This document shows positions 1 to 11,304 of a stretch of DNA of 64,000 nucleotides, piece after piece (position 1 is the first letter of the stretch; the number at the start of each line of letters is the position of its first letter). The DNA is from Brevipalpus yothersi (lineage: Eukaryota; Arthropoda; Arachnida; Trombidiformes; Tenuipalpidae): NCBI GenBank assembly GCA_003956705.1, contig QZCP01000035.1:310001-374000 (forward strand). The letters run 5' to 3'. The position numbers and the translations under genes were made by a program. The notes under the pieces were generated by a model. It did not search any database, was not told the DNA's origin, and saw only the letters and a list, made by a program, of their open reading frames with translations.

Positions 1-353
1 AAACATTCCTATCTCATTATATCTCATTATAATTTTCACTCACGCTCATGAATGTTTTTTTTTGTGGTTTTTGTTTTGAACCCCAATTTTCTCAATTTTA
101 ACTATAATTTTTATTGTTTGCATTTGAATTGACCAGTTTTGTTTCTTGAGACGTGAATCTATGTCTAACAAAAAATACGCTTCCATAAAAATTAGCTTTT
201 TTAACGACAATCTCATGTGATTCTCACTTCATTTCTCATGAATCAAAAGGAAAAATCTTTTCCAAAAAATGGATTCAGTAACAAATTCAAATCGAGGAGA
301 ATGATAAATAAAAATTGCGGACAAATCATCTATGTTGAGAATTCAGTTGTATT
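1..353. other. AT-rich flank, no gene seen
   Basis: Downstream flank of the minus-strand gene that ends at 354. It is AT-rich with T and A runs. A short plus-strand open frame starting near 217 is antisense to the neighbouring gene and has no recognisable motif. A TTTATT (AATAAA on the minus strand) overlaps the neighbour's stop codon at about 353-358 and may serve as its polyadenylation signal. Confidence 0.5.
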
Positions 354-1996
354 TTATTTGCTAATTTCATTATCTTTTTTAACGGGCAAAATGTTTGGGT
401 TAGTTTTACTCATGTATTTTCTTTTATTTGAGGATCCATTCTTTCTCTTAGAAATTTTTTTCCTTCGCAATCTGGATATTTCATAATTCCTTCGAGGGTT
501 TGGTTTAAATTCGAGCAATTCTTTCTTGATCAGTGGTTCAGAATGACTTTGATGTCTCACATGAAGCATACTACTTTGAGGACTGATATTAGCAGCATTC
601 ATTTCATCACTTATCATCGGAAAAGATGATAAATGAGAAGGAAAACTCATTGAATTGGAAGACATTGGATAATGAAAGTTGAAAGGCCGTCGACGTGTTT
701 TACCCTTTCTCAATCGACTGAATATCGCTGGAAAAGGTATACGATTTCCTTTTCGTTTACCAGATAGAGGATATCGACTGACTGGTGATGGAGGAATGAT
801 AGGCATGTATGGATTCATATTGGGAGGTATGCCAAGAGGCAACTGATGTTGAAAAACTTGCGGTGCTTGAACAGATACCATCGGAGGTCGATCTGGACTA
901 TACTTGACCATTTTTTGATAGTAGAAAGGCTTATAATCAGGATTGAATAAACTGGGATAGGCAAGGGTGTCCATTGAACCATGATATCTATTTGATAGGA
1001 TTTGGACAATGAATCAATTCAAATATGTAAGAAATAGAGATTTTTTAATGGTTGAAAAATCAAAGAAATGATAGAGAATAAAATAAAAGTTTTTCATTAA
1101 TGCTCAATTTCAACTGCTTCAATGGCTGATATTTTAAAAATTAAAATTAAAATTGTTCAGTCTAACGAAGAGAGCAATCTACGGCCAGGAGAATTTCTCT
1201 CACTTCCTATTTTCATCGATCAGCATGTGTATTTCTAGAACCTATGGAGGTGTCCAAAGTTATCTCCTATTTTTTCGACTTGGAAACTAAAATCCGTAAA
1301 ATCAATAAAATTCGGAAACACTCACCCTGGAGGGAAGATTACTCTACGCCACTGAATCGTAGCGAATCTTGGTTTTGGGTGTAAGTTGGGAGTTAAAGTT
1401 GGATTTGGAATGTTCTGACCACCGCAATTACCTGAGGTGTTGTTTTCAATTATCCTATTGTTATGATCTGGTTGATTATCGTTTCCCGCTGGAAGTATAA
1501 TTTCCTCATGAGTTTTCGATGATATTTCTTTGTTGGACAGCAAGGTATGATTTTTGAATTCAGCGAATGAGATTTTGTTCCGACCTTCGTTAACGTTCAT
1601 AACCAATGGCTGTGACCACAATGGCGGAGAACTAGAATTTAAAACAATTGGTTGCACTTTAGGTAATTCCAATTGATCTGGAGCTTTCGATACAGGCTTT
1701 GGGGCTGAAGAAATCGTTGTGATAGTAGAAATTGATGGAATCGGTAGTTTTGGAAGCAGCTCTATTTGACGAGGAGGTCCACCATTGATTGTGGTGACCT
1801 TGGAAGTTTTAATGTGTGTCACATTTGGAAGTGGTAATGAACTGTTGATACCCAAAAATTCATGAGCAAATTTAATTTCACTACTAGTTAAATCTGCCAG
1901 CACCTGAAAGCCAAATAAGCTGGAAGTGTGGATGATGAAGAATAAGAAATAATCGAATTTTGTGTACGGCACATTCCATAATCGAAATAATTCCAT
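354..1996 (-). CDS. orphan secreted proline-rich basic protein (two exons)
   Basis: I read two exons on the minus strand, 1996-1326 and 987-354. The donor at 1325 is GTGAGT and the acceptor follows ...AAATAG. The phase fits (2+1), giving 434 residues. I do not recognise the family. Residues 1-36 could be a signal peptide: a Phe/Ile-rich core FDYFLFFII followed by a small-residue end before Asp. The middle is rich in Pro, Ser, Thr and Asn with many N-x-S/T sites. The second exon is very basic, with several dibasic clusters (GKRKGNR, RLRKGKTRRR, RRKKISKRK) that could be processing or nuclear sites. A good acceptor (TTTCAG) lies inside the first exon at about 1903, so the true start may be on an upstream exon and the signal peptide may be an artefact. 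Confidence 0.55.
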
Positions 1997-2233
1997 GATG
2001 ATGGAAAAATCTTCAAATGGAATGAGAATCTCAACACTATTGGAGATTCTCTATCCACATCATTCATACTATCTGTCAAATGAATTCTTTTCGGACTCAA
2101 CTGGCTATGGCCTAATTAGAAGAGAATTAGGATAAATTTCATCTTCATCTTACTGTTACAGTGAAACAAAGGCGGAAATTTAAATCAGACAGCAAATTTT
2201 TAACAATGAGCAAGATCCGTCTTAATTTTTCAG

Positions 2234-2480
2234 GTAGCTCGAGTGTATTTGATTAGTGCAGCGGAAACATCAGCGTCACCGGACTATAGCAGTGTCTAGC
2301 GATTTCGGGGATTCATCTCAAATCCTTTAACCAGGAGAAATTGTCGGAACGCTCCAAATGAACTCGAAGAAGAATTTGATGAAATTCATGAAATTGTAGT
2401 GATTATGAGATGTGCGATTCTTGGATCAACATTAGCTGTCAATGCTGGACTCATCGATGGTTCAATAGTGGGATCATAAC
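2234..2480 (+). pseudogene. possible relic of an SLC5A7-like (choline transporter) exon
   Basis: After a plausible acceptor (TTTTTCAG at about 2233) one plus-strand frame reads ISAAETSASPDYSSV, then a TAG stop, then about 50 further codons ending in TAA at about 2480. They include EIHEIVVIMRCAILGSTLAV. In high-affinity choline transporters of the sodium:solute symporter family, an SAAVMSSADSS-type segment is followed by an EIVWVMR-type helix start at a similar distance, so order and spacing match. The in-frame stop and the abrupt end without the following conserved helix suggest a dead fragment. The match is from memory and is weak. Confidence 0.3.
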
Positions 2481-2522
2481 TTTAAGGGTATCTAACTGAA
2501 CGTGCTTCTGAATTGTCAGATG

Positions 2523-2834
2523 TTACTTAAAAATATGCTGAGATTCTTCCATAAAACAATTATTGTAAGTTCGTGATGCAACATGAATGTTGAACTGATA
2601 AAGGTGTGCAGCGAGGAAGAATCGATGTCCCATTTCTTTTAGGAATCTTCTTCGGGTGCGTCTATCATTGATATTGTAGTTACCCTTGCGAGCAAGGGCT
2701 TCAAAAAATGGTTCAAGCCCCATTAAATGCCTCCCCCCACGGTAATCTTTAGTAAAAGGCGAAAGATTATTACGATTTAATGAGGGGAGACCAGGACATG
2801 TCAAAATTAAATGTCTCGGAAGTATATATATCAT
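2523..2834 (-). CDS. hypothetical ORF, possible tail of a non-LTR retrotransposon ORF2
   Basis: A 103-codon ATG-to-stop frame on the minus strand. Its base composition is less AT-biased than the surroundings. Near the start it contains RHLILTCPGLPSLNR. This resembles the H-x-x-L-x-C-P segment that follows the RNase H region in many LINE proteins, where transposon-encoded Cys and His residues precede an Arg. The following FLKEMGHRFFLAAHL could be the helical C-terminus. No reverse-transcriptase or endonuclease part was found beside it, so at most it is a truncated copy. It could equally be a lineage-specific gene or a chance frame. Confidence 0.3.
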   Translation of the reverse strand: MIYILPRHLILTCPGLPSLNRNNLSPFTKDYRGGRHLMGLEPFFEALARKGNYNINDRRTRRRFLKEMGHRFFLAAHLYQFNIHVASRTYNNCFMEESQHIFK

Positions 2835-3241
2835 TTAAATATTCAATTCACAACAGTTTTCAACTGTCTGGGTCATATTTCACTTTCATGTAGACATATA
2901 AAGCCGCAAATGTCAAACAAAAAGCTGCAATCATATTCATTTATAATTACTTGATGAACAGAAAAACAGATCATTCAATACTTGCAAGGAATAATCGAAA
3001 AAATTGCCTAATGTTATGCTCTCATTTTCCAGTCAACTTTTTCTTCAACCGGCAAGCAGCAGTCAGTCGATTGAGAGTCTCTTCCCAACTCATCAACTCT
3101 CGATTTTCTCTCGATATTATTGTTGTTTCAGAAAAAAACTCTCATTCCTCTCTATCCACCTCTGAATTATTCTGAACCACATTCGTAAAACGTAAAACCA
3201 ATAATTGATGAATTAAAATTGTGTGTGATTTAAAAGTAGCC

Positions 3242-6193
3242 ATGAAAATGAGCAACTCATTTGACTTCCTGTTTCACACTGTTTTCGGTGAGTAAAAAAA
3301 AATGAGCACTAAAAATGATGATGAAACTCAGCTCAACTCACTTCACCAGCTCAGGTATCCTTGAAGCTGTCTCTCTTCACTCTCTTCACTCTCTTCACTG
3401 TTGATCTGTAATGGATGTTGTTTAGGTTCAAAGTTGTGTGGCCACAAGATTATAAGTTGAAAGAGAAGTGTCCATAAATCCAATCGATTTCGGGGAAAAG
3501 AGGGAATATTCCATAATACATTCTTCTCTCTCTGATCTCTTTAACCAATTGACATTGTCAAAGTGTCCTCTTCATCTCTCTCTCTTCCTCTCTCTGGGCT
3601 GTCCTGTTCCTTTTGTGTCTTTTAAATCCACTCTCTTGTATGTGTGTGTGTTTTCCCCGGGAACAGAGGAAGATAGCCCGAAACAATAATAATCTTACTT
3701 ATCTTTGTGGACACTTCTAGTATTATCGGACAAGATTAACCATATCAATTTGAATCTATATATGTTCAAAGCTCTCACAAACTCAAGTTACAACTTTTAT
3801 TTATTTTTCGTAAATTGTTCCTCTTCTTTGTTTCGGTACTTGGTGACCGATCAACACAACACTGTAGGCCTTCAGTGTATATGCGTGTGATGTGATTTTA
3901 TATTTATTTGATTTTGGTAAGTTTAAATGATAGTTGTGTGCATCTCAAATGATATTATGATTACCAATGGCCATTGATGATTGTGCCTGTGTGTAATCAG
4001 TGTGTATCTTAAGGCTTGACAATCGGCCTGATGTTTGGTACTTGCATCATTCTATCAGCCAGGTTGTTAGACCTACATTTGAGACCAGTTCAAGATGTTG
4101 AAATGAAATTTGAACTAATATTGATTATTTTTATTGATTTCAGGGTAAATCGATTCTTGAATCATCGATAATTCTATTTATTCTGAATTTGGATCTCATT
4201 ACTGAATTACACGTTGGGAAACGTGTTTATAATGTTTTTTTAAGTTTCGACTCATACTCGATCTGTGATACGATTAAGACAAGGAAAATCATATTTTGAA
4301 CCCTTTCCGATCATGATCAACGATGAGCTTAATCCAGCTAGATTTCCATCTGTGTGGCGACTTTTGGAAGATTCCAAAAGACAGATATACTTTCTGAGAA
4401 AAACACTCGAGTGTATCCAGAAAGACAATGAAGAGGCCAAAATAATGAAGGGAGTCCTTTTGAAATGTGCCAGAAAGAATCTTCGCAAACCTCTCATCGA
4501 TTCCGATAAAATTTTCTTCTACTACCTATGTAGTGGAGAAATAGGAGTGAATTTTATTTATGGAAAAATTGCACCCTATTGGAAAGCACTCGATCAATCA
4601 AATTTTGGGCGAGAAGCCTTCAGATTGTCACGTCAAATTTATGATATAGTTACCTATGGTAACATTCAGGTAAGCTTGTTTAACATCAATTTCTTCCTAA
4701 ATTACTCCTTTAATTGTTCAATGGTAATTGTTGAGTTTCGACCAAAAAACACACTACTTTCAGAACTATAGGAACAATCAAATATTACCATCTCCCCGGT
4801 ATGCAGGCCCTGTGATCACACTAATCATAGAAGGAAGGAAATCGGCGCAGTTCAAAGAACTACAATAGTTCAATAGGATTTAGGACAATAGGATATAAAA
4901 TGCATGATAGTTTATTTGAGTAGAGTGATTAATGTCTGAGATTGAATAATAATTAATGTAGACTAGGTTTCAGACTTCAGAGTACTGAAAACTGATCAGA
5001 TTGTGATCAATGATCATTTTATCCAGCAAAAATCTTCAGCTCATGTTGATCATGTTTGGACTCATTTGGAATAAAATTTAGGGAATTGAAATGGAGTTTT
5101 TAAAATATTCTTATTTCTTATCAATGTGCATCATCTAATTCTTTGTTTCATTCACCAGAACTATGACAATTCCGATGGCCACCGTAGAAAGCTCAATGAA
5201 AATGAGGCATATTTAAATAATTTAACCAGCATCGACCAATATAACAGTAAAGAATTCTCTCAAGAGGAAGCAATCACTGCTCACACTGAGCCAATGGAAG
5301 ACATCTCTCAGCCTACTGATGCTAATTATTTATCAAAAGCCGATTACACTGGAATCCAAGAGGAAAAAAGAACTCATGAACTTCATGACGGAGCGCTTTT
5401 CTACGAGAAACACTGTGGGAAAGGTACTCCAATGAGGACTTATTCACGAGATAGCAATAATTTACTCGCAAGAGGATCAACTGATGAGCGATATGAGATT
5501 GTTATGGAAGAGGAAGAGGATGATAATTTGAGTGATCTATCCATTCATCAAATCAGTGATATAAATGCGCTATCATCGGATGTTAGATTCTCTTTAAATA
5601 ATAGTCCTTCGGATCATCCTAATAACTCTCAGCCTAACGCTGGAGCTGCCTATCATCAAACCAAAAATTTCATCCAACCTGTTAGAAGACGAAGAAAGCT
5701 CACCGAAGCTGAGCGAAAAGATCCTAAAAGGAAACAATGCAAAATATGTGGAAAGCATTTCGCTACTAGATCGTGTCTCAATCGACATATAGCTATTCAC
5801 AAGGATATATGGCCTCATGCGTGTACTATCTGTGGTAAAGCGTTTCGTCGCTCTGATCATATGAAAGCTCATGTTGAGCTTTTCAAAGGAAAAAATCATT
5901 TTTTCTGCCGTATATGTAATCGAACTTTCCGTGATGGCTCACTCTTTAAAAGACACTCAAAATTACACTGCAAGCAGCCTCCTTTGGTCAAGAAAGAACC
6001 TACTCCTGTTGTGATAACTCCAATAGCTGGCCGAGTTACTTGTCGCCAGTGTGGGAAACATGTTTCCGAGACATATATCCATCGACATGAACGACTACAT
6101 TCGAAAACGAGATATTTTTCTGTCTATCCCAAGAGTGGTAGTGATCAAGCCCAAAAAAATAAACGGAACAAGCTCCTTCTTTATCACATTTGA
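3242..6193 (+). CDS. C2H2 zinc-finger protein
   Basis: Exons 3242-3287, 4245-4669 and 5159-6193 join in frame to 501 residues. The last two exons are firm (GTAAGC donor, TTCACCAG acceptor). The first is inferred from an ATG followed by GTGAGT, and a T-run/AAG acceptor that keeps phase. If it is wrong, the ATG at 4313 gives 463 residues. The N-terminal half is acidic and lacks a known domain. Four fingers lie near the C-terminus: CKICGKHF..., CTICGKAF..., CRICNRTF... and CRQCGKHV.... The second lacks the second zinc-binding His at the usual spacing (KAHVELFKGKNH). It is probably a nuclear DNA-binding regulator, but I cannot assign a named factor. AATAAA lies at 6389-6394. Confidence 0.75.
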
Positions 6194-7117
6194 TGAAGAC
6201 GGCTATTCCATGCTATTTATGGCTCAGTCCAGATAATCTCTTTAGCTAAGATACAACAAACTCTGGGTTAAGTGAAAGAAAATAATCAGTTTGGAAACGT
6301 TATCGCAATCAGTTTTCATTCTGCTTTTCCTCTACACTTTATCTTGGGTTTGTATTTTTGATAATATCGAGTACTTGAATTGATTTGAAATAAATTGAAC
6401 TTTAAACTTTGGAACTGTAAGGTTTCCAACAATTAAACTCTGATATTTATGACATTGTCAACTCGTTTTCCTTTTTTCAGGCTTTCTTACGAATAAAATC
6501 ATTCGAATTCTGGAAGAAAGAGTTCAATTTTTTCTTCAAAATTCAAAAAAGAATTCAAAAAGTGACTTATGAAATAATTGAGAAAGTCCATCATTGAATA
6601 AGTAAAAATACTCTCTGTTATTAGCCCTACCAGTTGCTCTTCAACTAGAGAAACAATGCCCTAAAAAAGTAGATTATCTCATATCATCTCTTTAAATAGC
6701 GTACTGTAAATTTTCTTGCTTGAAGAACAATCTGAAAGAATTCTTATTCTTTTTCTAGAATACTCATCGTCTCAGCATCTCAGAATCAGGAGCTAATGTT
6801 TTCTCTCTCGACCTGGGAACATGAGCTGTTGTTTACACACACATTTGGGTGGGAAACTTTCGCTCAATTTGTAAACCAGCAACTTTTAAGAGTGTAATTG
6901 ATTAATTTGTGGTAATCAGTGTATTGTGACATTGTTCACTGTGAATTTCTATACTTTCAATGATATTTTAATGGTGATTTTGTCTTGGAGTTTGATTTGT
7001 CTCATTTAACACCACAGATTGATCAGTATCGGTCCTCCTTGTTTGAAATAATCGTGCTTTCATCTTGTACTCTTCTCTTCTTCTTAACAATCAATTTTTG
7101 AGTGAATTGATTCAACT
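6194..7117 (+). other. 3' UTR of the zinc-finger gene and promoter region of the WD40 gene
   Basis: The first 200 bases up to the AATAAA at 6389-6394 are the likely 3' UTR. The rest, between two plus-strand genes, holds no open frame of note and presumably contains the promoter and 5' leader of the WD40 gene that starts at 7118. Confidence 0.5.
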
Positions 7118-8401
7118 ATGGCCTCAATTGTTGATAAAGATTTATACTTTTCGAAAGAAGCTCAAAAATCTGATTCGAAAAATTCGACCACATCGACTGT
7201 TGGCCAAGCTTCAGAGATGTCAGATAATATGAGTACTCATCAATTAAGATCAGAAATTTGTAATAATTTCGAAAGATTCCAAGAGCCGATGAGCCTCGAT
7301 AACCCTACTGAAGATTTAAAACACAAAAAAGGTGTCAAAAGAGGTGCTCATTTGGATTCAATTGCGTGGATGTCAACCAATAAACACGTTCTGCTTGGAT
7401 CATCAAATGTTGCCGGTTACATGGCTTTTGGTTATCTTCAACTTTACAAAAGTCCACAAGATGCAGTGGAGGATAAAAATTGTTTCATATCGGCTGATTA
7501 TGCTCAAGGACCTATAACTCATATAATTGCTAATGACAAAGTTTTTCTAGAAAAATTTATCGTAGGATTTCGATCAGGTTTGGTTTCTCTTTTTGATTCC
7601 AACTTATCCTTCATCAAAAAATTACAACCTGATATAGGTAGAGTCACTGATCTCAAGCTCAACTTTGATCATTCGAAGGTGGCTTACTCAAATTCAAATG
7701 GCAGGTGAGAATCAGCAATTCTAGATCTTGATACAAATTTGATGGTCAAATCGTCTAATATCTCTATTGCTCTCTTTCCTCAGCATTGCTCTGATAGATA
7801 TGAAAGATTTTGTTACCGAAAAAAAATTCGATCAAGCTCACTGTTCCTCTGTTGTAGGAGTTGATTTTCTGGCTGGTAGATCGGATCAATTTCTATCTGT
7901 TGGTCAGGTATTTATTCGGGAATCAAAATTGTTTATAAGCAGAGATCAATAACCTCTTCTTTTTCCTCCAAATAGGAAAGCTCAATTTATCACTGGGATC
8001 TTAGACAATCAAGGCCTGCCCGTCGTTTTGCAGAGCTTGACACTTCTGGTACATCCATCAAGTGCTGTATCCAAGAAGAATTTTTCTTAACTGGAGATAA
8101 TGAGGGTAATGTTAAATTGTTCGACACTAGAAAACCAGGAGAATACTTAGTCAAATTCAGCTCTAATCTTGGAAGAATTCATCGATTAAAATCTTTGGGT
8201 CATGATGATAGTCGGCTGGGAGCTGTTGGAAATGAAGACTGCATTGCAATATTTCAAGATCATAATCTCAAATTAGCAGGAACATTCATCATCGACACCG
8301 ATATTCCGGTTGTGAGAGATTTTTTTGTAGATGATGATAAAACCATTTTTGTAGTTGGATGTGAATGTAAAAAAATTGTCCCTCATAAAATGTCTTTATA
8401 A
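7118..8401 (+). CDS. WDR77: methylosome protein 50-like WD40 protein (WDR77/MEP50)
   Basis: Three exons, 7118-7704, 7784-7907 and 7976-8401, all with GT/AG borders and matching phase, give 378 residues. Human MEP50 has 342. The segment IAWMSTNKHVLLGSSNVAG followed by YLQLYKSP matches the start of MEP50, where an LLLGSSNLTGRYW-type stretch precedes the first blades. Later blades show IYHWDLRQSRPARRF and VKLFDTRKPGEYL. In the family this beta-propeller is the obligate partner of the arginine methyltransferase PRMT5. It presents histone and Sm-protein substrates in cytoplasm and nucleus. The N-terminal 80 residues are extra and low in conserved features. The gene converges on YIPF6 with only 114 bp between stop codons. 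WD40 membership is firm; the MEP50 assignment is likely. Confidence 0.72.
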
Positions 8402-8515
8402 AAATGAGACGCTTCGAGCCAAGTGTTTAAGTGTAAACTTCGTTCGAACTGTCTTCTTACACTGATGAGAATACTGGTGATAAACTTATTTTATTTATTT
8501 ACATAGTGCCATTTT

Positions 8516-9373
8516 TCAATGTGCTGTAACAATCATCCAAGTTATTACAAAATAGAACAGTGCAATAGGATACATTGCCAATACAATTTTACTTTTATCC
8601 TGGTAATGATTTAGTATTCTATAGCAAGAAATGGTGGGCCATAGGAAGCATACGAGTGTTCCTACAATCACTTTGAGAACAATGAGAGGATATTCGTTAA
8701 GAATAAAAAATTGTGCAGACAACAGGACAACTAAACCAATGCACGGAGGTGCAAGACAGTAGCCAAATACACAGAGTAACTGAAAAATTGATGGATGAAT
8801 AAGAGGCTCTGAAGATGGTCTCGTTCGCCTTGGATTTTGATTGACAGCGAGCATTTTAAAATTGAACCCCAAAACAGAAGATCCAAACCATATAAGGGCG
8901 AAAACTTCAGATAACTGAGGACCTGTATTGATAGGATAAATGAATAAGTTAGACAAGCAGATCTTGTAAAATCGTAATCAATTCATGGCCGATGACTTAC
9001 CGGAACTATGATATTCTGTTTCATGATTGAAGTGGTGAAGCAAGAGTGCCATCAGAGTGCAAAGTAAAAGTGGTCCCCATAGATCCCAATCACGGAATAC
9101 ATGTTTACTGACTTCTGTATGAGATACTGGGAAGAGAATATGTTTCATCTTGAAGCCGATACTTTTTAAATCCCGTAAAAGTGTGACACTGATCGGCTCA
9201 TCAAGTGTATCAAGATTGGAGGAATCCATTCCTCTACCATCACCACTTGGCCCTTGGGCCATTTCACCCCGCAATAATTCCACATCATTTTCATCCATTT
9301 TTCCGAATGTACTCACAACCCAATCAAGATTATTGTTCACAGAATAAGAATTTACTTTGGATGAATAGAGCAT
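8516..9373 (-). CDS. YIPF6: YIPF6, Yip1-domain Golgi membrane protein
   Basis: Two exons on the minus strand (9373-9001 and 8922-8516) join in phase 1 to 259 residues. The second ATG at 9296-9298 would give 234, close to the human 236, and may be the real start. The core DWDLWGPLLLCTLMALLL, then PQLSEVFALIWFG, then LCVFGYCLAPP and the closing YPIALFYFVITWMIV follow human YIPF6 in order. This is the five-helix Yip1 domain. Family members sit in Golgi and ER-Golgi membranes, bind Rab proteins and shape vesicle traffic. The cytosolic N-terminus carries the family's DLKSIGFKMKHILFP segment. Minus-strand AATAAA signals lie at 8490-8499, immediately after the stop codon. Confidence 0.93.
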
Positions 9374-9939
9374 CCAAAATTCACATCCAAATGATGATGA
9401 CGCCGACTAAACACAATCTTGTCTCTCAATATTCTCTCTTCATTCCATACATCACTTTTTACGATAGGAAAAACAACATCACCATGTCCACGATCATAGA
9501 TCAAGTGATACACAGAATAAAATGACAGTGGATTGATGGCCCTATTTCAAGACATAGACCAAACAATTTAGGCTCTTTAATTGTCAAAATTAAATCAACC
9601 TTTTTAAAAGGCTTCTCTTATCGAAACATGCAAACCAGGTGGCGTATAGTCGATCTCAATGTTTTGTTTTCATTTTTGAATCAAAATTAATCTGGAAGCG
9701 ATCGTGTTTAATTCACAGTCTTTTTTAGTCTAGTTTTAGAGTTTAGAGCAGTTAGATTAAACTAAATTTAATTCCAACTGTGAGTTTATCTTGTCATCTT
9801 GTTGACCTTGTTGAACTGATTGTTGTTACAAATTGTTTCGAATCTATTTATTTGCCTCTCCTTTCTCGCTTTCTTAGCGTCCAATATTTATAATAATAAT
9901 ATTAATAATATTCAGCTCCACTCTGTCTATTCCGCTGAA
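9374..9939. promoter_or_regulatory. divergent promoter region between YIPF6 and the MCRIP-like gene
   Basis: 566 bp separate the two divergent start codons, so both promoters and 5' leaders must lie here. The sequence is AT-rich with no clear TATA element at a sensible distance. Several short in-frame stretches before 9940 begin with TTG or lack a start. No transcription start can be read from sequence alone. Confidence 0.45.
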
Positions 9940-10957
9940 ATGAGTCTCCAACAAAAAAGAATGAACATTGGACGAAGATACAGCAAGCCACGATTCCAGG
10001 ACAGAAATTATAGCCACAGCATGGGTAATAGCCACAATTCAAATATGGGGTAAGTGTAATGTCCATTCTGTTATTAGATCACTAGAAGCCTTCCAGTCTT
10101 GTTGTGTATTAGCTGTTTATCCATCTGCTTATCGTTCATCTATCTATGATGCCTCTTATCCACCATGCAAGTAGTTCACCAACCTGCAAGATGACGCACG
10201 TCATTCACAGGTTGCTTTTCGAATCAATCTTGAATTAAGGTCATGATGATTGACAGGCATCGATGCTACACTCTCTGTCTGTAATTCATGTGATGGTTGA
10301 CCAATTTTCCAGGAATACACAGTTGCTGTTTATTCCAAAATATTTTTCTGTATATCTGGTGAACTTTCTTTACAGCTTGTTTTGGAGAAAAATTTCATAC
10401 TGAAAAGTCACCTTCATTTCAATTTGACTGAAACCTTTTGGCTGAATTAATCATCGCTCATGGTTGATCACAAGACTTTCCATAGAAAATTTTTTTACTC
10501 AGAAACGTTACATAGGAAGGTGACACGAAATTTTTGATGAATCAATTAGCGTCTCTTTTTCATTCGCAGTTTCTCATCATATAAGCGGGATGACAGAGAC
10601 TACAATCGAGATCGAGATCGAGAAATCATTCGTGATCGAGATTCTTTGAGCCCTCAACATCGAGACATGATTCAATATATACGGCGAGGTAAGATATTCA
10701 CCAATGATCTCTGAATTATTTGATATTCTAGTGGTTCTTTTGTTACCTCAATCGTAAGGCTTATCATCAGGGAAAGTAATCAGTTTTTAAATGTTCAAAA
10801 TTCATCATCTTTTTGTTTTGATTTTTTCTTCTTTCTCTTAGCTTGGGATGGGATCCTTCAAGACATAGAGTGGTCTAAAAAACTTGTTAATGAAAAAAAA
10901 CCTCCACAAGCCGTTTACTATCAAGAATCAATCTCGATAGCAGCTCGTAAGGCTTAG
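9940..10957 (+). CDS. small MCRIP/FAM195-like protein
   Basis: Three exons, 9940-10049, 10570-10688 and 10842-10957, with good splice sites and consistent phases (2 then 1), give 114 residues. The first two exons are Arg/Asp/Tyr-rich (RDRDREIIRDRD) and look disordered. The third begins a helix: HRDMIQYIRRAWDGILQDIEW, with the A-W pair spanning the splice junction, and PPQAVYYQES follows. This matches the conserved core of vertebrate MCRIP1/2 (FAM195), an H-E-x-N-V-R-F-x-x-E-A-W-x-x-V helix followed by a V-x-Y-V-E strand. Those proteins bind the CtBP corepressor and are found in stress granules and nucleus. The core match is short, so the name is tentative; the gene itself is convincing. AATAAA at 11081-11086. 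Confidence 0.6.
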
Positions 10958-11304
10958 ACCGGTGCGATCTCCTGATTATCCATCTTGAAAATTTTTGTAT
11001 CTCTTATCAACAATTGAACTTCAACGAAGTATCATCATCATCTTTATCATCACCATAAATCAATCATCCTAATGAGCAAAAATAAATCCAAAAGATTAAC
11101 AAATCTAAAACATTCTTTCCACATAAGATGAACGCTTTCATCTTCCGACAATATTTACATGGGGACACTCTCGTCGAAGAGGACACTCAACACAATCAGA
11201 AGAACAGATTGATTAGTGGAAATTATAATCCATAAATCATCATTGTTGTCATTGTTGTGAATGTATGGCCATCAATTAGATATTTTTTTATTGTTTTTTC
11301 CATC
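10958..11304 (+). other. 3' UTR and short intergenic spacer
   Basis: Holds the 3' UTR of the preceding gene up to the AATAAA at 11081-11086, then about 220 bp that must contain the promoter and leader of the intronless gene starting at 11305. No other feature seen. Confidence 0.5.

Larger units (their letters stand above)
1997..3241. other. intergenic stretch with possible gene relics
   Basis: No intact gene seen. It holds a plus-strand fragment resembling a sodium/choline symporter exon with an in-frame stop (about 2234-2480) and a minus-strand 103-codon open frame (2523-2834), both listed separately. The rest is unremarkable AT-rich sequence and probably includes the promoter of the zinc-finger gene that starts near 3242. 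Confidence 0.4.

Noticed and set aside
5594..5899. 101-codon minus-strand frame
   Set aside because: Antisense shadow of the zinc-finger exon.
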